Shown: positions 1 through 11,793 of the stretch, piece after piece | Numbering within the stretch: position 1 is the stretch's first letter | How the letters are laid out: the number at the start of each line of letters is the position of its first letter | NCBI GenBank assembly: GCA_029255685.2 | Contig: CM055314.2 | Coordinates: 39,500,790-39,564,789 of the forward strand | Source of the DNA: Silene conica | Lineage: Eukaryota > Streptophyta > Magnoliopsida > Caryophyllales > Caryophyllaceae | Direction of reading: 5' to 3' | DNA: 64,000 bases | Notes under the pieces: model-generated | Databases searched by the model: none | Told to the model about the DNA's origin: nothing | What the model saw: the letters and a program-made list of their open reading frames with translations, nothing else | Translations under genes and position numbers: made by a program

Positions 1-643
1 TATAAAATTGTCGAAGCAATGTTTACGTACTTATGTGATATGTAACGTGAGTCCATTACGGTTGGTGGACCGTGTGACAACATTGTTGTCTTAGACAATT
101 TTACAATATTATCACATTATGTGTTAATATGGTGGAGGAACATTCTATTAATGCTAAGGGTCTAAATGGGAGACATTGTAGTGTATTAAGGTGCCCATTG
201 ATTGGGCACCCTAACCAAACCACCCGGCCCCCTTCCTTGATTAGAACAAAAGAAATTTTGTTCCCTTATTACTAATTCATTCATAAGTTGCCTTAGGGTT
301 TTGTTAAGAGAGCAAAAAGAAAGAAAATTACTTCCTAATTTTCTAACCCTAAACCGTGACTCTCCCTTGTGAACTAGCAATTTTGTATCAAATTTTCTAG
401 CAAAAATACATACAAAATATTGAGAGTAGTGTGTCTTGGGTGCATCTTGGAGGAGGTGTTCTTGTTGAATACTCGGAGGATCATCCTTGCTTATATTCGG
501 ACCGAGTGTAAGGTTCCGATATCCTTCTTCTTTCCGCATTATTAAGCATGCATAAGATCTAATAATATGTTAATTAAAATGTTAATTAAAGGATTATGTT
601 AGTATGACTAAAAATATTAGTTTATGAGATAACTAAACCCAAC
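1..643 (+). repeat. Copia A 5' LTR, 3' part
   Basis: This matches the last ~645 bp of the LTR at 6508-7628 with few differences, including the shared AACATTGTTGTC and GGGCACCCTAACC blocks. It ends in AACCCAACA immediately before the primer binding site. The first half of the LTR is outside the window. The short ORF on the other strand (186-539) lies wholly in this LTR and recurs in the 3' LTR, so it is not listed as a gene. Confidence 0.9.
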
Positions 644-644
644 A

Positions 645-657
645 ATTGGTATCAGAG
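645..657 (+). other. Copia A primer binding site
   Basis: TTGGTATCAGAGC lies one base after the LTR end. This is the usual complement of the 3' end of plant initiator tRNA-Met, used to prime minus-strand DNA synthesis. Confidence 0.85.
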
Positions 658-3095
658 CAATAGGTTGTTTGCATGCTTTCCGTTTACGTTTTTACGGAGT
701 TATAACGATAACAAAATAAAATTTGGTATTTCGTTTAGTATATGATATGACCGAAATAATTTGAGCATGAATACATACTGTTTTCTAAAATGTTTTAGAA
801 TATTTGGAATATATTTTGCATGAATATTGGTTATTGGTATATTAAATCTCGGTTTTATTAGTTTTTAATGGTTAAAAATGTTTATTTTTTGGAAAAATAG
901 TTAAAATAAGCTTGTGGCCGAGATTTTTCAGTATGTTATTACATGTATTTTCTATAATATGAATATGAATTTTCGTAAATTATGGACTTATAAAACGTAT
1001 GATATAAGTTTTAAAGGTTAAAATGCAATAAGATGTATAAAAATGGGTTTCTATAGTTATATTATGAATTTGACTATAAAAATTTATGAGGATGTCACAT
1101 GCAATATTTAAAATTTATGCTAAATTTTCCAGAATTTATCTCGAATATTGCAATATTATAGATTTTTAATGTAAAAATCGGGTAATTAGTGACATAATTT
1201 CGACTTTAATAGTTTAAGTTGGAATTTGGTCATAAAAATTTAACACGATGTCATATATATTATTTCCAGCATGTATAAAATTTTCGAGAATTTTATCTTA
1301 TTTTGTGCTTGAGAAATAATTTTAAAGGTTAAAATCGTACGATATATGACGTAAATCGTTAAAATTTGCAATAGTTGTCAAAATGGCCGAAAAATTTAAC
1401 CCATAATAGTCATATATGATATGCTCATCATGAAAATATTCTTGGGAGCCAAAAGTTTCAGATTTGATTTAATTTTAATTTGTTAAAAGTTACATTTAAA
1501 ATTGCATAAAAAGAGTCATGTAATTAAAAAATTTCGGCTCTTGGGCAGTGTGTAATTTAATTTTATTTCCATTTTTTGTTCTTAAAGTATTTTGGAAAGT
1601 GTAAAAATATTGTTAGTATTTTATTTGCATTTATGAAGCTAATTATTGAATTTTTCGACTTAAAATGCTCGTTTTACGTATTATTTTCGATATAATGTTA
1701 AAACCGTATAAATACTAATATTTTTAAGCTTCTGAAATTTTAAGAACATTCTGGAATTTTCAAAATTTGAATTTTGAAATTTCGAAATTTTTATGACTCT
1801 TTTGGATTTTATATTATTTTTCCCGTAAAACCGAGTAATACCGAACAATATTTAAATATGTTAAGTTAAGTCATGTTCAAAGTTTGAGTAAGACTAAATT
1901 TTAAAACCTATATGAGTTGGGATGATTAACTTAAAGATGAATACCGATTCATATTATGCATAGTGTTGTTAAACGTTAAAACACGCGATTCCATAAACCA
2001 AGGTATACGATAACTATTTATATTATTGATATTTAAATAGGACGATTTGGCTTAGGATTTGCATGATAGTTCATATATTTATAAGCATTGCATATTTTAA
2101 ATATGAATGTCATGATTTTATTTACGTAATTTTGGGAATTATGTAATTTACTTAGTATGGCCTTAGTTTTAAATCGGTATTTCCCGTAATGTAAGGGGTT
2201 ACCGATTCGGTTGTAATTTTGTGATCTCGTATCACCCAATTGTAATTTATTTCTATTTTATAATGTATAAAGTAGACTAGAAAAGTTGTAATTTTTGTAA
2301 AATCCGGAGATCCTTGAAGACGGTGCCATTCGGAAAGGAGTTCCGATCAAGACGGTGTTTACCTCGAAGTGCGTGCCTCGTGAAGTTCAAGGGACCAAAG
2401 GAGTTGGTTTCCGAATTTGTACTTTTATTATTTCTTTTCTAGGAAAGGCCATACTAGGGTTTATTTTTTATGCTTTTATTTTTGCTTTTTATATGTTTGC
2501 ATGCATAGCCAAATCGTCATATATCGTCTCATGCATTTTTCGATTTAGTCGACCTAGTCATTTATTTTATCGATAATTCACCGACTTAGTTCACTTAAAC
2601 GGAGATAGATAATAATTTGACTAGATCTCTTACATATAAATATTGAGACTTAGCCTTACCAAAAAGTACGGACCCATGAATCCCTTCTTCACAAGAACGT
2701 AGGCTCGGCTACACCGGGGTACTAAAATTGTCACGTTGGGTAAGTGGGGTAATAAGATTACACCTTGAAATTTGGTTGATCTCAACGAAAGTATTCGTAA
2801 CCGTAGTTGCAATAAGTTCGGGCTAAAGACGATTTTTAGAAAATTGTCGACCGAGAGTTCTAAGGTGGAACCGATTAAAGGGTTAATCCACCAAATTATA
2901 CCGATACGGGTTGTTTCGGGTACACCGTGCCCGAATTAGTATGGGTTTGGGTCTCGGGATTGTTTACTTAATTGGGTAAGAGATCATTAAGTAAATATAC
3001 TTAACTTGTTTAAGTTTTTAGTTTAAATTATGAATTTTAAAATGATATTGTTTTATTTCCTTCATTTTATTGTAGTTTAATTTTCAACATCGTCA
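658..3095 (+). other. Copia A untranslated leader
   Basis: About 2.4 kb of AT-rich sequence without a coding ORF separates the primer site from gag. The part from about 2290 to 2625 is found again, inverted, at 41165-41590, so it belongs to a family that was once more widely spread. No promoter or RNA gene could be recognised here. Confidence 0.7.
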
Positions 3096-3950
3096 ATGGC
3101 AACCAACGCTCCACCTCTCACTAACGTTTCTTGGCTTCGGTCTTTTATGGACCGTTGCAAACTCGATAAGCATGGTTCTAATTTTAAGTATTGGGATGCG
3201 CAATTACTTTTGGCCGCTCAAGGTGACGATAAGAGTCGTTACCTATCCGAAGCCGCTCCTCCCGGTCCGACCGCTCGTTCATCGGTCCAAAATCGTGAGG
3301 CCTATGAAGCCTACATGAAAGAGTCCTCCGCTCTTAAAAATGTGCTCATCTTCTCCATGGAGCCGGATCTCCAAAGGAGTATGATTAAGTTGACCACATC
3401 ATATGAGATATAAACCAAGCTTGCGACCATGTTTTCGCAAACTCCTAGGGTGATCCAATATGAGGCGGCTTCCGCCTTCTTCGACATTACGTTCAAGGAA
3501 GGAGAAAAGATAAGCCCTCATGTGCTCAAACTCGTTGAGCTCGCGGAGACTCTAAAAGCGCAAGACGTTGATGTTCCCGACTCTCTCATAATTGACCGAG
3601 TTCTTCACTCGCTCAATAAGGTTAAAGCGTATGCTCAATTCCGGGTGAATTTTAATATGCGAAACCAAGAGACAACATTGGATGAGTTGCATAAGATGCT
3701 CGTCCAAACCGAGAGGGACATGGGACTTCATGAAAGTTCCACCAAGGATGTTTTAAACATCGAAAAGAAAGGGAAAACGAGCTTCAAAAGAAATGCCTTT
3801 AAAGGCAAGGGCAAGAAAACGTTCAAGCCCAAAGCGACCAAAAAAAAGACCTTTTCGAAAGGCGTTTCCACCTCATATTCAAAGGTTGAAGACAAGTGCC
3901 TTTATTTCACAAGGATAAATCTTAGGAAACGGAATTGCCCAAATACTTGA
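3096..3950 (+). pseudogene. gag: Copia A gag, broken
   Basis: This is a copia-type Gag, the capsid and RNA-binding protein of the virus-like particle. Reading starts at ATG 3096 (MATNAPPLTNVSWL) and runs through a Retrotran_gag_2/UBN2-like helical region. One in-frame stop TAA at 3411-3413 splits it, but the same frame continues at 3414. A lysine-rich basic region (KGKGKKTFKPKATKKKTF) precedes a damaged zinc knuckle: KCLYFTRINLRKRNCP stands where a CX2CX4HX4C motif would be. A one-base loss near 3944 then ends the frame, since another frame continues KYLTDLKNGNV. No protease or pol domain follows. The family assignment rests on overall pattern and position after a copia leader. Confidence 0.75.
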
Positions 3951-6491
3951 CCGATCTCAAAAATGGAAATGTTCTTGCAGTAGGTTATAATTCTCGTTTA
4001 CTTTCATGTGATTTTGTTAACTTTTGTATGGCGATACAAGTTGTTGACTATCACCCCTTTTAAATTGTTTTAAAGGGGCATCTTATAAAGATAAGGGCAA
4101 GGGGAAGGAAGTATGAGGTTCCTTACTTGGATGGCTATGGTAGCATCCAATTGATCGAAGACTTGAAGAGCTAGGCTCTAATTTTCATATCGTCTTCTTT
4201 CAAATTTTGCATTTTATTTATGGAACAATTTATTTTCTTGTAAGACAAGGATTAAAATCCTAAAACAATGGTTGTAATTTTGGATATTGGTGACTTGGTT
4301 TTCAACCCGAGTCACTACTTTTGTTCTTAATCAATGTCTTGATTTCTCAAATAAATTGCATACCTTGTTTAAACATGAATAATGGTGATTGAATCACGCA
4401 ATAAACATTGATACGATCAATATAATATAATCAAAGTGTTGATTAAAAACGGAGAACTACACCCCATGAGATACTTTCAATCAAAATGACACATCATTAT
4501 TTCATTATACGATGATCATTTTAAGTGAAAATGAGAATGTATACATCACACCTATAAAACTTCAAACATTCATATGCATTGGTTAATCGAAATAGCTATC
4601 CTTATACGAATAAAGGTTATTGTTAGAAGGATAGAGTGGGAGAAAATATTTCGCTCGCAAACCAATGATGAAAATAAAGGATCTTAGAGAAGATTCCTAC
4701 TTCGGAGTCTTAAGAAGAGCCCCAAATGATTTGAAGAAACTACGAGAGGACACTGAAGAAACTACGGGAGGACACTCGAAGAAAGGTTCTTTATGTTCAT
4801 TGTTTCAAAGAGAGGAGACATGAAACCCCGTATGAATTCGGAAGGAATATCGGCTCCTTGAGATAATGATTTTTTAAAGATTATAAGATAATAGAGGAGA
4901 AATCATCTATCTATACGGGAGGAAAGACCGGTTCCTTAATAAATGATTTTTCTAAGTTTATAAGATAAAAGAGAAGAAATCATCTCAATTCTCTCAATGT
5001 AGTTATAAGGAAATTATCATGTCATATTCGTCTCGAGGAAACGAAGACATGAAAAGAGGGTGATGATTGATTGAATGGAAATAAGATCACTATAGGGATA
5101 GTGATAGTAATAATGATTCAAGTGATAAATAAAGATTTACATGCGAGAAATGAAAGGTTCATTTAAGAGATCGAGTAATATTGATTTTAGTGGGAGCGAT
5201 GTTCATTAAAAGAATTAAGCCTACCATTTAGAGAGGATGGGTGATTCTTTAAAGTGTAAAGAATAAGAGGCTTTCAATTCTAGATGATCAAATACCTTAT
5301 ATCATAAGATGATGGAGCTTTACGGGAAAGCTTATTATATTGATAATAAAAGGTCGCCCATTAGAAATTAAAGTGGTTAGATATGATTCATAATGTTGAA
5401 CAAAATCATGATCTGATAGCCAAGATGTTTGAAAATTGTAAGAGTGATAAAATCACTAATAACTACAATATAGATTTAAGCACATAAGTGACTAGATAAT
5501 TTCGAGTGATTCTTTAATCCCTCTAGTGTATCCTTACGTCACGAGTTATAAGATAACAGTGGGAGCTTCCCTCAGGAAAGGGAACTCAACATCTAGAATG
5601 AGTTCTAGATATGTGCTCAAATAAGATCATATTATGTGAGATAATATGAGTCGGAAAGAGGCCAAAGTTTTTAAGTTTTGCAATCATGAATAAAAGGGTT
5701 TATTCTTAAAACGCTAATACAAATAGATGATTGTGCATCAAATGCAATGAAATAGTGTTGACTGTTCTTGCATGACAATGTCATTTGAGTTATAATTAAC
5801 TCAAGATGAAAGATACTTTGTCAAAATCCAAATGGGTTGTATGAGACAATATTGAACCCCATAAGTGAACTGGATTGACTTAGTATAGCCCCTAGCCGCT
5901 TACATGAAATGACATCTCAAAGCTACTAGAATGTGAGGCGATTGATGGCAAGTTCAAGTGCCATAGAGTCATATGTGATGACTAGTCGATCACATAGGCA
6001 GAATGCAAGAGACACTCTGTCGGGCAAGGTGACCGCTTATAGAGTTCTGGAAATTTTATAATATCCGGGTCGTGGCGAGAGCTGCTATAGTATTCTTGTG
6101 AGTCAATTCTTAGACTAAAGACTACTCTCCCAAGATGGTGCAGTTTAGGCATAGCTTTGATCCATTCTCTACGACTTTTCGTAACTGGAGTCAAATGGGA
6201 TTGCTTCAGGCTGTGACTGACTGTGACTAGTTGAAGGAAGTAGTGCGATAGAAATTGTCCACCCCTTGTCAGGGTTGTTCAAATCTCAAGGCCACTGGAG
6301 GAGAAGTTAACTGGAAATGCGTGGCCACGCTTGGAAGGTATCTATGGTAGATAATTCCGGTCAAACAGTTATTCTCCAGATCGAGGAAACCACTCATGAT
6401 ATGATCGAATGCAAGTACGACCTTAGATTGACATCTTGCATTGAGTGGGAGATTGTAATAGGACAAGAGAATTGGTGACGCACACTTGTCG
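3951..6491 (+). other. Copia A non-coding interior and 3' untranslated block
   Basis: No conserved pol motif was found in any frame over these 2.5 kb. Short purine-rich, repeat-like phrases occur around 4690-5100, such as two versions of GAAACTACG.GAGGACACT near 4740. From about 5840 to 6490 the sequence matches the 3' untranslated regions of Copia B (38900-39557) and Copia D (60231-60890, minus strand). It includes GATGACTAGTCGATCA and GACCGCTTATAGAGTTCT. Small ORFs here are on the wrong strand or lack motifs. Confidence 0.65.
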
Positions 6492-6507
6492 AGGACAAGT
6501 GGGAGAT
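6492..6507 (+). other. Copia A polypurine tract
   Basis: AGGACAAGTGGGAGAT directly precedes the 3' LTR start TGTTGGG. The same tract stands before the LTRs of Copia B (about 39542-39557) and Copia D (60231-60246, minus strand), where it would prime plus-strand DNA. Confidence 0.75.
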
Positions 6508-7628
6508 TGTTGGGAAATGTGTCCTCAACAATAGTGCGATCACATAATAAATCTCATGACGAGAATGCGCAAGGGATGATACGATTTATATTAGTCAACT
6601 GACCAACATTAATCGGTAATGATTGGCTAGCTAGAGTTTGACATTACTGTCGTATGACGGTGGTGGTCAGTTGATCCCTTTAGGTCACACCTATAGGACA
6701 ACTCTCTCAATGATAAATAAAATGACTGTATAATGATACGAGTCAATTTATGTCTGGTTTATATATATTATATAAAGGGATAAAATATAATAAGATTATA
6801 AATTATAATTTTAGTGATTGAAATGTTGTCACTAATATAAATATGTTTATGAAACATATTTAAATGAATGAATATTTTAACCTATACAATTGCTGTAATC
6901 GGAAATAGATTAATAGATGTTAGTAATTGTAAATTACTAATTTTATGATTAAATGTTTAAATGTTAAACTACGAGAATCATAAAATTTAAAATTGTTGAA
7001 GCAATGTTTACGTACTTATGTGATATGTAACGTGAGTCCATTACGGTTGGTGGACCGTGTGACAACATTGTTGTCTTAGACAATTTACAATATTATCACA
7101 TTATGTGTTAATATGGTGGAGGAACATTCTATTAATGCTAAGGGTCTAAATGGGAGACATTGTAGTGTATTAAGGTGCCCATTGATTGGGCACCCTAACC
7201 AAACCACCCGGCCCCCTTCCTTGAGTAGAACAAAAGAAGTTTTGTTCCCTTATTACTAATTCATTCATAAGTTGCCTTAGGGTTTTGTTAAGAGAGCAAA
7301 AAGAAATAAAATTACTTCCTAATTTTCTAACCCTAAACCGTGACTCTCCCTTGTGAACTAGCAATTTTGTATCAAATTTTCTAGCAAAAATACAAACAAA
7401 ATATTGAGAGTAGTGTGTCTTGGGTGCATCTTGGAGGAGGTGTTCTTGTTGAATACTCGGAGGATCATCCTTACTTATATTCGAACCGAGTGTAAGGTTC
7501 CGATATCCTTCTTATTTCCGCATTATTAAGCATGCATAAGATCTAATAATATGTTAATTAAAATGTTAATTAAAGGATTATGTTAGTATGACTAAAAATA
7601 TTAGTTTATGAGATAACTAAACCCAACA
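6508..7628 (+). repeat. Copia A 3' LTR
   Basis: This LTR of 1121 bp starts TGTTGGGAAATGTG and ends AACCCAACA, with terminal TG...CA. Its first bases resemble the Copia B and D LTR start TGTTGGAGTAAGTG, so these are related families. Confidence 0.9.
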
Positions 7629-8336
7629 CAGGCAACACGACTAGCTGTTACAGACCTGATAGAAAAGTATGACATATATATTGCAGACTTCACAGCTGCA
7701 TTAAAACAGTCCCATGATAGATGTGCTAACCTCTGGAGATTGAAACAGGAAGAATTAAGACGATTGGCAAAGGGATACCCGAAAGTTCCATTGGTAGAAG
7801 AGTTTGATTGTCCTGAGATATTTCATTTCCAAAACCTTTCTTTGGACATGGTGTCCCTTTTGCAGATTGTTGCTAGCAGACTCCCTATACAATGTAGCTC
7901 TATAACTACGCTAGAGCAAACACCTTCATGCTTCACATCATGGTTAACTATAACTCGTGAAGGGGTTGAGTGTGGTCCTACTCATATTGTTGGAGAGATA
8001 GCCTCATCGAAATATACATCAGAGCAAGCACTTGCTTTTAAAAGTATTCAATATTTGATCCCTATATATAATATTGACTTAATTGATGCGAATTATGCCC
8101 CTGAGAAGGTAAAATTAGCTGCCTTGACCTGTGAGTGTGCAAGGAACATGGTCATCAAACATGAGAAACATTTGATAACATCTCAGGGAGCTCCTTCAGG
8201 GATCCAGAATGGGAATCCAGATGCTTTTATCCTGAATGAAGAGGGTTGTATCACACCAAGGAGCGATCCTTTGTTGATTCCAATGCAGAAATGTCCGCCA
8301 CTACCTCCAAAAAAAAGAAAAACAACCTCATAATTA
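7629..8336 (+). CDS. Anonymous ORF fragment with a possible dsRNA-binding-like fold, interrupted at both ends
   Basis: An open frame runs from the Copia A insertion point (CAG GCA ACA ...) to TAA at 8331-8333, about 234 codons. The first ATG is at 7740, but the frame is open before it, so this is probably an internal exon. Product not recognised. One stretch (SLDMVSLLQIVASRL, then strand-like CFTSWLTITREG and THIVGEIASSK, then YTSEQALAFKSIQYL) has the helix-strand-strand-strand-helix order of a double-stranded RNA-binding domain, without enough identity to assert it. The end is basic (PPKKRKTTS). It could be a captured host exon carried by the neighbouring Helitron, or an old host gene in which Copia A and Gypsy A landed. 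Confidence 0.4.
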
Positions 8337-8447
8337 CCCGATCTTCGTAGCTATATCTCTTCGAATAACAAGAAAGTTCCATTTACTAATTATGTGAACG
8401 ACATAAGCGTATTCTACAAACCTGCACGGTTTCAGTGAAGATGGCGT
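8337..8447. other. Substrate between the anonymous ORF and Gypsy A
   Basis: Unique-looking sequence that ends in the left target duplication GGCGT (8443-8447). Rejoined with 22334 onward it reads on in one frame as HGFSEDGVELIVLEYGYVLQ, but that frame contains stops upstream, so no gene is claimed. Confidence 0.4.
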
Positions 8448-9479
8448 TGTAATACCTCGTATTTTGGGCATGATTTTATCTTAATTGTTTTAATAGCTAA
8501 ACGGTTTTATTTGTTATGATGTTAAGTGGAGGGATAAGTAATTGGTTCGTTTATAAGTATATGCGTACGTATCATGCTTGCTATGGGATTCGATTTGAGG
8601 GTCACTTATATATGTGACATGCTTTTGGTGGGGTTCGAACTAGAGTCCTCTAGGGGGTGGTGTTGGGCCTTGGGAACCGTGCACAAACACCACAGCCCAC
8701 GCCACATACCAAAACCCTACACAGCTTTAACACAAAATCCCCACCCCTGCCGCCAAATAAGAGGAGCTTATACTCCTATTTTTCTGAGCTATCACCATAA
8801 AACAAAACCCTAGACTGCAGCCACCATCACACGTGAAGGAGAGAGGACGCCCACGACCACATCCACCGCGCCTAACACCACTCGATTCTGGTCAGAAGTC
8901 AGGTATGAGTTTTAGGGGTCTGTGTTTGTTTCCGGTTGTGTTGTACTTTCTGTTTTGGTGTCTTGTTCGAAGGGTCTGGGGTTGTGGTTGGTGGGTGTGT
9001 TTGGCATGGTAGAGTTGGTTGTAGTCAGGGCCGGGTAATGGGGGTTAGTGTCGGTAGGCTAGGTGGCTTATAGTGTCGTCGATGGTGGGGTGTTGGTGGC
9101 CTGTTAGTTACGTTCAAAACAGGGGTTACAGGGGGTTTGGTGGTGTCACTGTCGAGCAGTGGTTTGGGGGTGGTGTTACTGACGACTCGGGGGAGGTCAA
9201 TACAGTAACACCACCATGGCTAAAGGGAGAGTCAGAGGTGGCGTCTGGTGGTAGTCGTCGTTAGTATTAGTGGTGGTAGCAGCCGTAGATGGCGGGTCTG
9301 TTCAGAGGAGTCTGAGGAGTATACATGTCGCTGGTCTGTTTTCAGCAGCCTGGGTTGGGTTTGTCGGCGATTGTCGGGAGGTGTGGCTTTGGTGCAGTGG
9401 TTGATGGTGGTCGGTGGTGTTGAGTGGTGGTGGTTATTGGTGTTCGAAGTGGTGGTCTATGGTGTGGACACGGGTTTAA

Positions 9480-9489
9480 CACTACAAAA
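9480..9489. repeat. CACTA left terminal inverted repeat
   Basis: CACTACAAAA is the exact inverse of the right end at 13677-13686; similarity continues weakly for a few more A residues. Confidence 0.92.
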
Positions 9490-9499
9490 CAATGCTCGC

Positions 9500-9935
9500 T
9501 TTGCGACGGAATTTTCCGTCGCAAAAAGGGTGAAATCCGTCGCAAATGATGTTTTTGCGACGGATTTGCGACGGACTGCGTCTGTCCCATATTTTTGTCG
9601 CAAAAAGTTAATTTGCGACGGATTTTTCCGTCGCAAATTATTTGCGACGGATTGACCTCATTTTGCGACGGATTGACCATGACCAGAAGTCAAGGTCAGT
9701 CAAGATTTGCGACGGAATTTCCGTCGCAAATGGTCCCCTTTGCGACGGATTTTCCGTCGCAAATCTTGACTGACCCTGACTTCTGGTCAAAGTCAGTCAA
9801 GATTTGCGACGGAATTTCCGTCGCAAATAGGACCATTTGCGACGGAAATTCCGTCGCAAATCTTGACTGACCTTGACTTCTGGTCAAGGTTTGCGACGGA
9901 ATGTCCGTCGCAAATTGAGACATTTCCGTCGCAAA
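9500..9935. repeat. CACTA left subterminal repeat array
   Basis: About twenty copies of GCGACGGA or its inverse TCCGTCGC are packed here, many joined as near-perfect palindromes of the form TTTGCGACGG-AATTT-CCGTCGCAAA. Spacers include direct repeats of GACTGACC.TGACTTCTGGTCA. In En/Spm elements, subterminal motifs are bound by TnpA to bring the ends together; that role here is inferred. Confidence 0.85.
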
Positions 9936-10182
9936 TTCCTGTGTGATTTTCCGGTTTCAGCCGTTTTTCCAGCTCCCCATTTCCATTGAAATGATTCATT
10001 TTTTCCCTTTTGCATGATCTGTAAACCTGCAATTTCAGAAAAACGACCCAGCAACAAAAACTTGTCGGAGACAAGGGTTTTTAATATCACTTTTCATAAC
10101 TAATAAGAAAGTTTTACAAATGATAATCCAACTCAAAACTAAACATAGTCCGCGTTACATCAACTAAACAACCTAATGAAAT

Positions 10183-11793
10183 CTATCTAACGGTCGTGTC
10201 GGTGGGCTGTGGGGTGGCGAAATGACTGGCCGCCCTAGCATTGTCGCCGCCATCATCGTCAAAGTCGCGTCTCGGCTGAGAAAAGCCTCCCGGGTTGCAG
10301 CTCTGAGTAGTGAACTCCGCCCCCTGTTGACTTAAGTATTCTTCAATTGCCTTCAGCCTTTGGGATGTCTCGAGATCGTGTTGTCTTAGCTGAGCATTCT
10401 CTCGAAGAACTTTGCCGAGGATACCTGCAATGAATAGTCAAACATGATATTATATTCATTTAGTAAACGGTTAAATAATTGGTTAGTCTTAAATTTTAAT
10501 AAACTATAAAATACTAACCTGGGGTGTATTGTGACTGGGTCCCAGCACTTGAGTGGCGACGACGCTCGTAAATGACTGGGGCTGCATTTCCCATACCGAG
10601 TATTAACCCTTTCTTGTTGAAACCGCCTACTTCTTCGAAGTAGATCTCGTTGTCGTCGATATCTTGCTCCGGGATCCCTTCACTTATCATTTTGTTCTTT
10701 CTTGAAAAAACTTTTTCCTACAAAACAAAAATAAAATGTTATTAGTATACGTTAATTAATTAGTAAACCAAATTACTAAATTATAAAGAAAAGTTTCTGT
10801 TAACTTACAAATAGTGCTTTGGGTTTCGTTGATAGCCAACCCTTCTTGGCATTCTTTTTTGTCCTCTCAAGCAACTTCAAGGCCGATGGTACATCCCTCC
10901 CATCTTCTCCAGCCTGCAATTTAAATCCAACGACACTTGTTGAAAAAAACATTCAATATTGTCAAAGGGTGAAAATTATTGAAGACAAGAAAAATGAAGT
11001 AAAAACTAAACAATTACCATTTCATCCATCATCTGTAGGGTGTTTTTACGACCCATTATGTGAGTACCTAAGGCCTTGCCCTTTTCGGTACTTCCCGACA
11101 TCCGGTTGGTCTTGTTTTTGTCGGATTTCTCTTGGAATTTTGGATTGTCCTTTCTAGCCTTCAGTTGTTCAAAAATATCCAAGGGTATCCAGTGCGGCCT
11201 TTTCTCCGTTGGTTTCTGCATAGCGTAGTGAATTCTTTTGCGAAGACGGTCTTTCATCATCTCTTCCCACGCCGACCTAACCGCTGCTCTATCACGAGGG
11301 TGAAAGGTAACTTTTTTCTGTTTCAAGAAAAAAAATAGTTAAATAAGTATGAAACAATAAATAGGTAATAAATAATAAAACGGAAATAGGTAGTAAACAG
11401 TTAATAAATACCTCAAACCAATTCCACCACTCTTCCTTAATGTAATCCGACGCTTCTGACCAGTTGGGCGCATACTCCTTGTAGTTGCAAATAATGGTCT
11501 GTGTTATAAGAGTAGAAACGTCTTTGTCACTGAACCTGAAAAAGAGTTAAATGTGAAAATAAAATAGTCAACAAGTAATCATATTATAATCAATATATAC
11601 GTATATATAATCAATTATCCGTAAACAAATAAGATACTTACCACTTGGCGCCTTCGTAATCAGTCGGATCGAGGTGAACTCGATGTGTAGGCGGCTGAGT
11701 CTCAGGTACAATCTCGTCCTCATCATGATTAGCTCCCGATCGTCCTCCCTCAGGCTGACGACTACCACCACCTCGTCGTCTTCCGCCCGGCAT
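10183..11793 (-). CDS. Six-exon TnpA-like gene (plant Transposase_24, Ptta/En/Spm type), 373 codons
   Basis: Read on the minus strand: exon 1 11793-11642, exon 2 11535-11412, exon 3 11317-11018, exon 4 10913-10809, exon 5 10717-10519, exon 6 10424-10183. Every intron starts GT and ends AG, and the summed exons (1122 bp) keep one frame from ATG (MPGGRRRGGGSRQ) to TAG. Exon 2 holds a tryptophan-rich stretch (YAPNWSEASDYIKEEWWNWF). Exon 3 carries the family core: WEEMMKDRLRKRIHY, RPHWIPLDIFEQL, then FQEKSDKNKTNR. The C-terminal exon starts with a helix likely to form a coiled coil (GILGKVLRENAQLRQ). The protein should bind subterminal repeats of its element rather than cut DNA. Intron calls are mine; no transcript evidence is available. 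Confidence 0.85.

Larger units (their letters stand above)
1..7628 (+). mobile_element. Copia A: non-autonomous LTR retrotransposon with gag only, 5' end outside window
   Basis: Two copies of one LTR bracket this element. The first is cut by the window start and ends at 643; the second is complete at 6508-7628. Both end in ...CCCAACA. A tRNA-Met type primer binding site follows the first LTR and a purine tract precedes the second. The interior holds one degraded copia gag and no recognisable protease, integrase, reverse transcriptase or RNase H, so any movement would have needed proteins from a relative. Its LTR start resembles those of Copia B and Copia D, and its 3' untranslated block is shared with them. 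The left target duplication is outside the window; the five bases after the right LTR are CAGGC. Confidence 0.88.

Noticed and set aside
645..657. Possible tRNA genes at TGGTATCAGAGC sites
   Set aside because: Only the 3' end complement of tRNA-Met is present and each site sits next to an LTR; these are primer binding sites.
5982..6466. Minus-strand ORFs in the Copia A 3' region
   Set aside because: They lie in the conserved 3' untranslated block and are not kept open in Copia B or D.
8574..9264. ORFs in the Gypsy A LTR (also 20271-20498 and 20946-21215)
   Set aside because: Present in both LTRs with length changes caused by single-base differences; no domain.
9595..10090. Several overlapping ORFs with repeated FATEIPSQ- or ICDGISVAN-like peptides
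   Set aside because: They read through the CACTA subterminal palindromes in different frames.
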